Source: Protonemura montana
Lineage: Eukaryota > Arthropoda > Insecta > Plecoptera > Nemouridae
DNA length: 64,000 nucleotides
Assembly (NCBI GenBank): GCA_947568835.1
Contig: OX387603.1
Coordinates: forward strand, 9,297,943 to 9,361,942
Direction: 5' to 3'
Shown in pieces: positions 59,491-64,000 of this stretch (positions are counted from its first letter, which is position 1; each line of letters opens with the position of its first letter). The position numbers and the translations under genes were made by a program. The notes under the pieces are model-generated. The model was not told where the DNA came from. It made no database searches and was given only the letters and a program-made list of their open reading frames with translations.

Positions 59491-59768
59491 CACAGACGAT
59501 AGAGGTACTACGGAAAATTCTTTCCATTTTTCAAAAATGTTCAGTCATGTGTAGTAGCAGGTTTGAACCTCGGGAAATGCTAGACTTGCTCTAAAAATTG
59601 TTGAAAATGCTTGACACGATCCAGTTGCAAGAACTATGAGGTCCACTCCATCTTTATACGGACATAGGGTGGAATTTAAAGAGATGTAGGTTTACGTTGT
59701 CGAGTACATAACATAGTAATGGTGTTTTTTACACTCATATCTATTTGATTTATCCTTAGCAGTAGTTA

Positions 59769-59890
59769 TAAGAAAAACTATTTGAAATGGATTTTGAATG
59801 CGAAGTAAAGGGCTACTTAATTTCGGATTGTGTTTTTTTTTAGTAGCCCTTTACTTAGCATTCAAAACCCATTTCAAATGGTTTTTCTTA
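59769..59890. repeat. MITE-like foldback element, about 122 bp
   Basis: Imperfect inverted arms of about 47 bp (from TAAGAAAAAC on the left to GTTTTTCTTA on the right), sharing AGTAAAGGGCTAC / GTAGCCCTTTACT. They are separated by a short T-rich loop. Confidence 0.8.
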
Positions 59891-62268
59891 AAAATATAGT
59901 AATGATGTTTAAACCAATTTAAATGTTTGTTTTTATTTCAAGATAAGTTTGTGTAGCATATTAGCACATATCACTTTCAACTGAAAAATCCAATACGGTC
60001 TCAGATTGCACTGTGGTGAAATTTGAGTACCTACTGGTTGCCAACTACAGTGTCTAATTACATGTACTTATTCATTTGTAAACTGCACATTTTGTTGCTT
60101 GATATTATCATTAATAGCGGATTGTGGTTTTTCGAGATGATTCGTATTGGCACTGAGGATTAATTTTGAACTTACAGTAAATATGAATTTTGTTAGAAAC
60201 CCCAATAGAATTCACACGTGGAGTTTCATTAAATGTTCGTTCGATGATTTGATTACCACTCTATCGATAATTTAAAAAAAATATCTAGCCCCAAACCTTT
60301 CAGAATCTCAACAAAACGCCGCTAAGCTCAGGCCGATTTCAATCAACAAGTAAAATTTCACACAAGACGCAAAATATTGCAAATATATCAGCCCTGAGAA
60401 AACGTACAAACAAATTAAAATCAGATCATTTCTTGTGTGCAAAATCCATTAACACAAACTCTTCTTCAACAATCTGAATCACGATCTTCACACTCGCATC
60501 TTTACAGCTTCCGAAAAGCTTACCACGTGGAGACGCCGACGCCTGCGTCCGTCGCGACGCCCTCCGTGCCAACCGTCGACGTCGGCGTCGACAACGAGTC
60601 AGTTGCGCTTGGTTCGTTCCCGTGCAAGGACTCACCGACAACATCGCTCCTTGGCAAACGACACGCGTACGGACTCTCGCGAATTTCTCGCGATTTCTTA
60701 AAAAAAAAAAACATCTTTGGAAAAGAAGCAAGCAAACTCTCCATCATAAATTTGATACGGAACTGATTGGTTTAAGGTGAGCAAATATTATTCGTGTGAA
60801 CAAGGGCGCAAACATCATTTTCGCGTCAGGAAAGGCGGCTCGTTTCAAACATGGTAAGCGTAACAAACATTATGTTTGAAAATTAATTACCGTTTTCATA
60901 CATTTGAAAACAAACAATAGCAAAACAATTAAATCCAATGACCCAACAATGCCCCTTGCTGTTTTGCGTTTACTTATTTAGATGGATCTAGAAATGTGTG
61001 TTAAACCAATGGGTGTGATGCACGTGATTCAACTAGATCCTACATTGTATCACGATTAACTTAACTAGTTTATTTTGATGATGGTTTATTTGGTTGTTTC
61101 AACTGTTAATTTGTCAGCAGCGTTTTGACTTGATTACCTACTTCTACTATTTGCTGGACATTCAATTAGTTCCGGGGAGATGAAAGAGATGACCAGTGAT
61201 TATTGCGAATTGCAATGGACTGAATTTGCTGGCTTTTGTGCTTTTGTTGCAAGGAAAAAGAGTAAAAGGATTCTGTGACACGTAACCAGATTAGACAGGT
61301 CGTTTGCAAACAACTAATTTTGGTTAATTTACTTTCTCAATCCTGTTTGACTGGTATTGTCTAAAAACTCTCACTTATTAGGTCCACATACTGGAACTCG
61401 TCGCGCAATGCGAAAAACTAATTTTAGTAAAATTCGGTATTACACAATTTTATTTCCATGCTGAAAGCCTGAAAAAAGTTGCCATCACCTACGAAAGATG
61501 GAAACTGGGTTATATGTCTGCATTGGTAAACATTTTTGAGTGGGTAGCAGTGTTCATAATTAAATAACTAGCATCTTATAAACTGTCGTGATTTAAAAAA
61601 TAATTAATTGCATATTTCTGTCTTTATTAATATCTATACCATCAGCATGGTAATACCGATGTCTCAAAGAACCAAACGCCACGAACGTCAAATCTCATCC
61701 TCCTTTTGTCAGTCTCTTTATGGTGATCTATGGTCATTTTTTAAGTAATTTTCAATTAGCTGATGGGCACGCTGTTTTGCTGAAAATCCCTTGATTTCGA
61801 CGCTGCCTTGCATCGTGTTTCGATCAGGACGCCCTGATTTTCTTCTCGACTTCAAAGCCCGAAAAAACGATGTCGAAAAAACTAGGCCACGTAAATACGT
61901 GTCGCTAACGCTCGAAATTAACTCACAGAAATATCTCTCCCGGCTGGAATGTATCGGAAACACATTTCTGCTTTACGAGCCTAATCCACTGCTCGCCTAT
62001 CGACAGCAATAGATCATATTTTTGTTCCTACCTATTTTTAATTTTAATGTCGACTCTTAAAATGTTAAAGACCTTTGGATTTACATTTCGTTACAATCAG
62101 TCTGCCACCAGAGTCTGACCGTACGTATGGGTCACAAAAAACCTCAGACAGCATCGATTGCTCGTTGACTGTCATGTGAGGCGAATCAGGGCGCTGTCAG
62201 GCTGCAATTAAAACACACAGAGGCTGGGATCGAAGCAAGACCATTTGAAGAGAAGAAAAAAATTGTTC

Positions 62269-62272
<4 letters not shown>
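59891..62272. other. Intergenic with a CpG-rich patch at 60430-60680
   Basis: The patch has open frames on both strands of about 75-109 codons. It could be a promoter or first exon. A + ORF at 61791-62012 (73 codons) and an antisense one overlap it. None is recognised. Confidence 0.3.

Positions 62273-62310
<38 letters not shown>
62273..62310. repeat. (GA)19 microsatellite
   Basis: Uninterrupted GA dinucleotides. Confidence 0.95.
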
Positions 62311-62313
<3 letters not shown>

Positions 62314-64000
62314 CGGGAGAATTTTCTAAGTCGGGAACTGCTTCCTTTAATTACTTTCAAAGGACGCCGTCAAAACTTAGTTCCCTGGTGGACCGTACAG
62401 GTTTATAAGAAGTCCGATATTAAATCGTTGAAATGCACTATCGCCTCTCTTTGAAAAAACAGCGAGTTACAGGAAACTGCAACAGCAAAAACATTGCACT
62501 TATAAGGCAAAGTTTCCAGCTTTGGTAAACGGCAAAACTGTTTCCCAGAAACAATCCTTGATCGCGAAACACGTAGAGTTGTTGCAAATCTGTTAAGTTA
62601 TCTGAAAGCCTTTAGCGTTTTGTTGAAAATGTTATTAGGTTCCAAAAAATGGGGTTATCTGATTTCATAGAATTTTTATGATTAAACCCATCAGCTAAAT
62701 TAGCCTTATTAGCCAAGCGTATTTATACCTCATAATCCGTGATAGAACATGCCAGCACAAAAGCTGCCCTCTGCATTTCTACTAACTAATTGGTGAAATA
62801 TCAGAAATGATTTCATTAGCAGGATTTCAAAATATTTATTATATGCAAAAACATTCTCATAACAGCTCAAAAATAAAAGATCTTGCCATGACAAAAGCTT
62901 TAAAGGAAACGGGGTCATCGGCGGTAAAGATTTGCAGCATTTTTATTTATTTTTATTACTGCTGGCCGCCATATCACCCCAAACAGACCGGTGGCACCGT
63001 CGCTGAACGGAGTATTTGAGTAAATTTTGCTTGAAGGCTGTGTAAGGATCACTTTTTCTGGTGGTTCTTATCCTGAAATTACTGTAGCCTGTAAAAACAA
63101 TTAAGGATACAGAAGTTTAGATCGACATGTGAACATAGTTCAAGTTTTCTAGTTACAGCAAAAAACAGCAAACTATAAACGAGAACGAACACGCCGAATG
63201 GAAAATGCTATTAGTATTTTAGACGAAAGGAGTAGTAAACAAGATTTTCTAGTTCGCATCTTCAGGAAGGCTTAGATGCTGTACAATCATCACAATACGC
63301 TCGTTAGAGATGGTCAGGATCGCTCGTAGTTTTCTGCATTTGCGAAAGCAGCCATTGAAAGGACAAAAGAAGCCCTCGTCTGTGCAGTGTGCAGAAATAA
63401 TAGGCAAGTGTTTATTTTCATACAAGAGGCGGCCGAGTTTTCCACCTGATGCCATCATTACAAGTCTAAAGTCGGCTTGACGCGTGGGGGCTGCTGACAG
63501 TTCTATCACCCCCTGATCGGGAGGAAGGAACCTTCCTTTTCTTGCTAACCAACTCAGGACGCGATAGATTTTAATACCATTAGAGATCAGTTAGTCAGAG
63601 TCCCAGTGCTGACTTCGCGAAAACAGCCGACCATCAAGTTCTGATTACTGACAAAAATGACATTCGCCTAAAGAACCGTCAATTCTCGCAGATTAATCGC
63701 ATTTGAGACTGGTTTACGCTCAAATGTTCTCTATTAATGCAAACCTCAACGATTAGTATACGTGTATCGATATTTCAAGTAGTAGATATTTAATGCTAGA
63801 AGTAAATTAAAAATGGTTATCGCAAGCGCCAAGGAGTAGCACCTTCCGTTACCACGTGTTGGAAGCATGCAGAACGTTTGGCAGTGTCTCTGGATGTATA
63901 GTATAAACCCCATGGGTTGTTGGTTGACGATACCGAATAATTCTTCTGGATCTTTCGACATTTTCTGCAATGAAGCGTGCAAGGAGGGATCGATTGTACG
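62311..64000. other. Intergenic to window end, nothing confident
   Basis: Short ORFs on both strands (for example 63249-63509 and 63746-63982, both -) with no recognisable motif. Confidence 0.4.

Overview
This is a eukaryotic nuclear window of AT-rich DNA. It has GT-AG introns, widely spaced genes and many decayed repeats. A family of 5S-rRNA-derived SINEs, a CR1/Jockey-like LINE, insect-type acyl-CoA desaturases and an insect-type gustatory receptor all point to an arthropod, most likely a hexapod. I cannot name the species from the sequence.

Layout. (1) From 1 to 26,257 there is a head-to-tail cluster of three acyl-CoA delta-9-type desaturase genes on the + strand. Copy A (297-4019) is missing its 5' exons at the window edge. 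Copy B (14737-19042; 6 coding exons, 378 aa) and copy C (22673-26257; 5 coding exons, 364 aa) look complete. In B and C all nine expected diiron-ligand histidines are present. A and B are the closest pair: even their introns and about 0.8 kb of 3' flank can be aligned. C is much more diverged except in exon 3, which is nearly identical to A, so the genes look mosaic. (2) From 4.2 to 14.7 kb, between A and B, lie repeats: a SINE, fragments of a repeat family with a GCAA-palindrome 5' end, and a decayed LTR-like element with broken antisense ORFs. (3) From 26 to 45 kb I see no confident gene. This stretch holds SINE copies, homopolymer and AT-rich tracts, a few unrecognised ORFs, a possible internal coding exon, and a 26-nt match to the 5' end of U2 snRNA. 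(4) At 45.5-47.4 kb there is a 5'-truncated non-LTR retrotransposon (- strand) whose 554-codon reverse transcriptase ORF is still open. (5) From 48.8 to 64 kb there is a near full-length 5S-SINE, an unrecognised membrane-protein-like ORF, a foldback element with a hammerhead-ribozyme-like core, a tRNA-like fragment, an apparently intact intronless gustatory receptor gene (56162-57379, - strand), a MITE-like foldback and microsatellites.

The desaturases would act together in ER lipid metabolism (introducing a double bond into acyl-CoA), possibly with divided substrate or tissue roles. The receptor is a separate chemosensory gene. Nothing suggests that the 26-64 kb genes work with the desaturase cluster. 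The points most worth following up are the exon-confined near-identity of desaturase exon 3, the 5S-derived SINE family, the hammerhead-like foldback and the U2 5'-end fragment.
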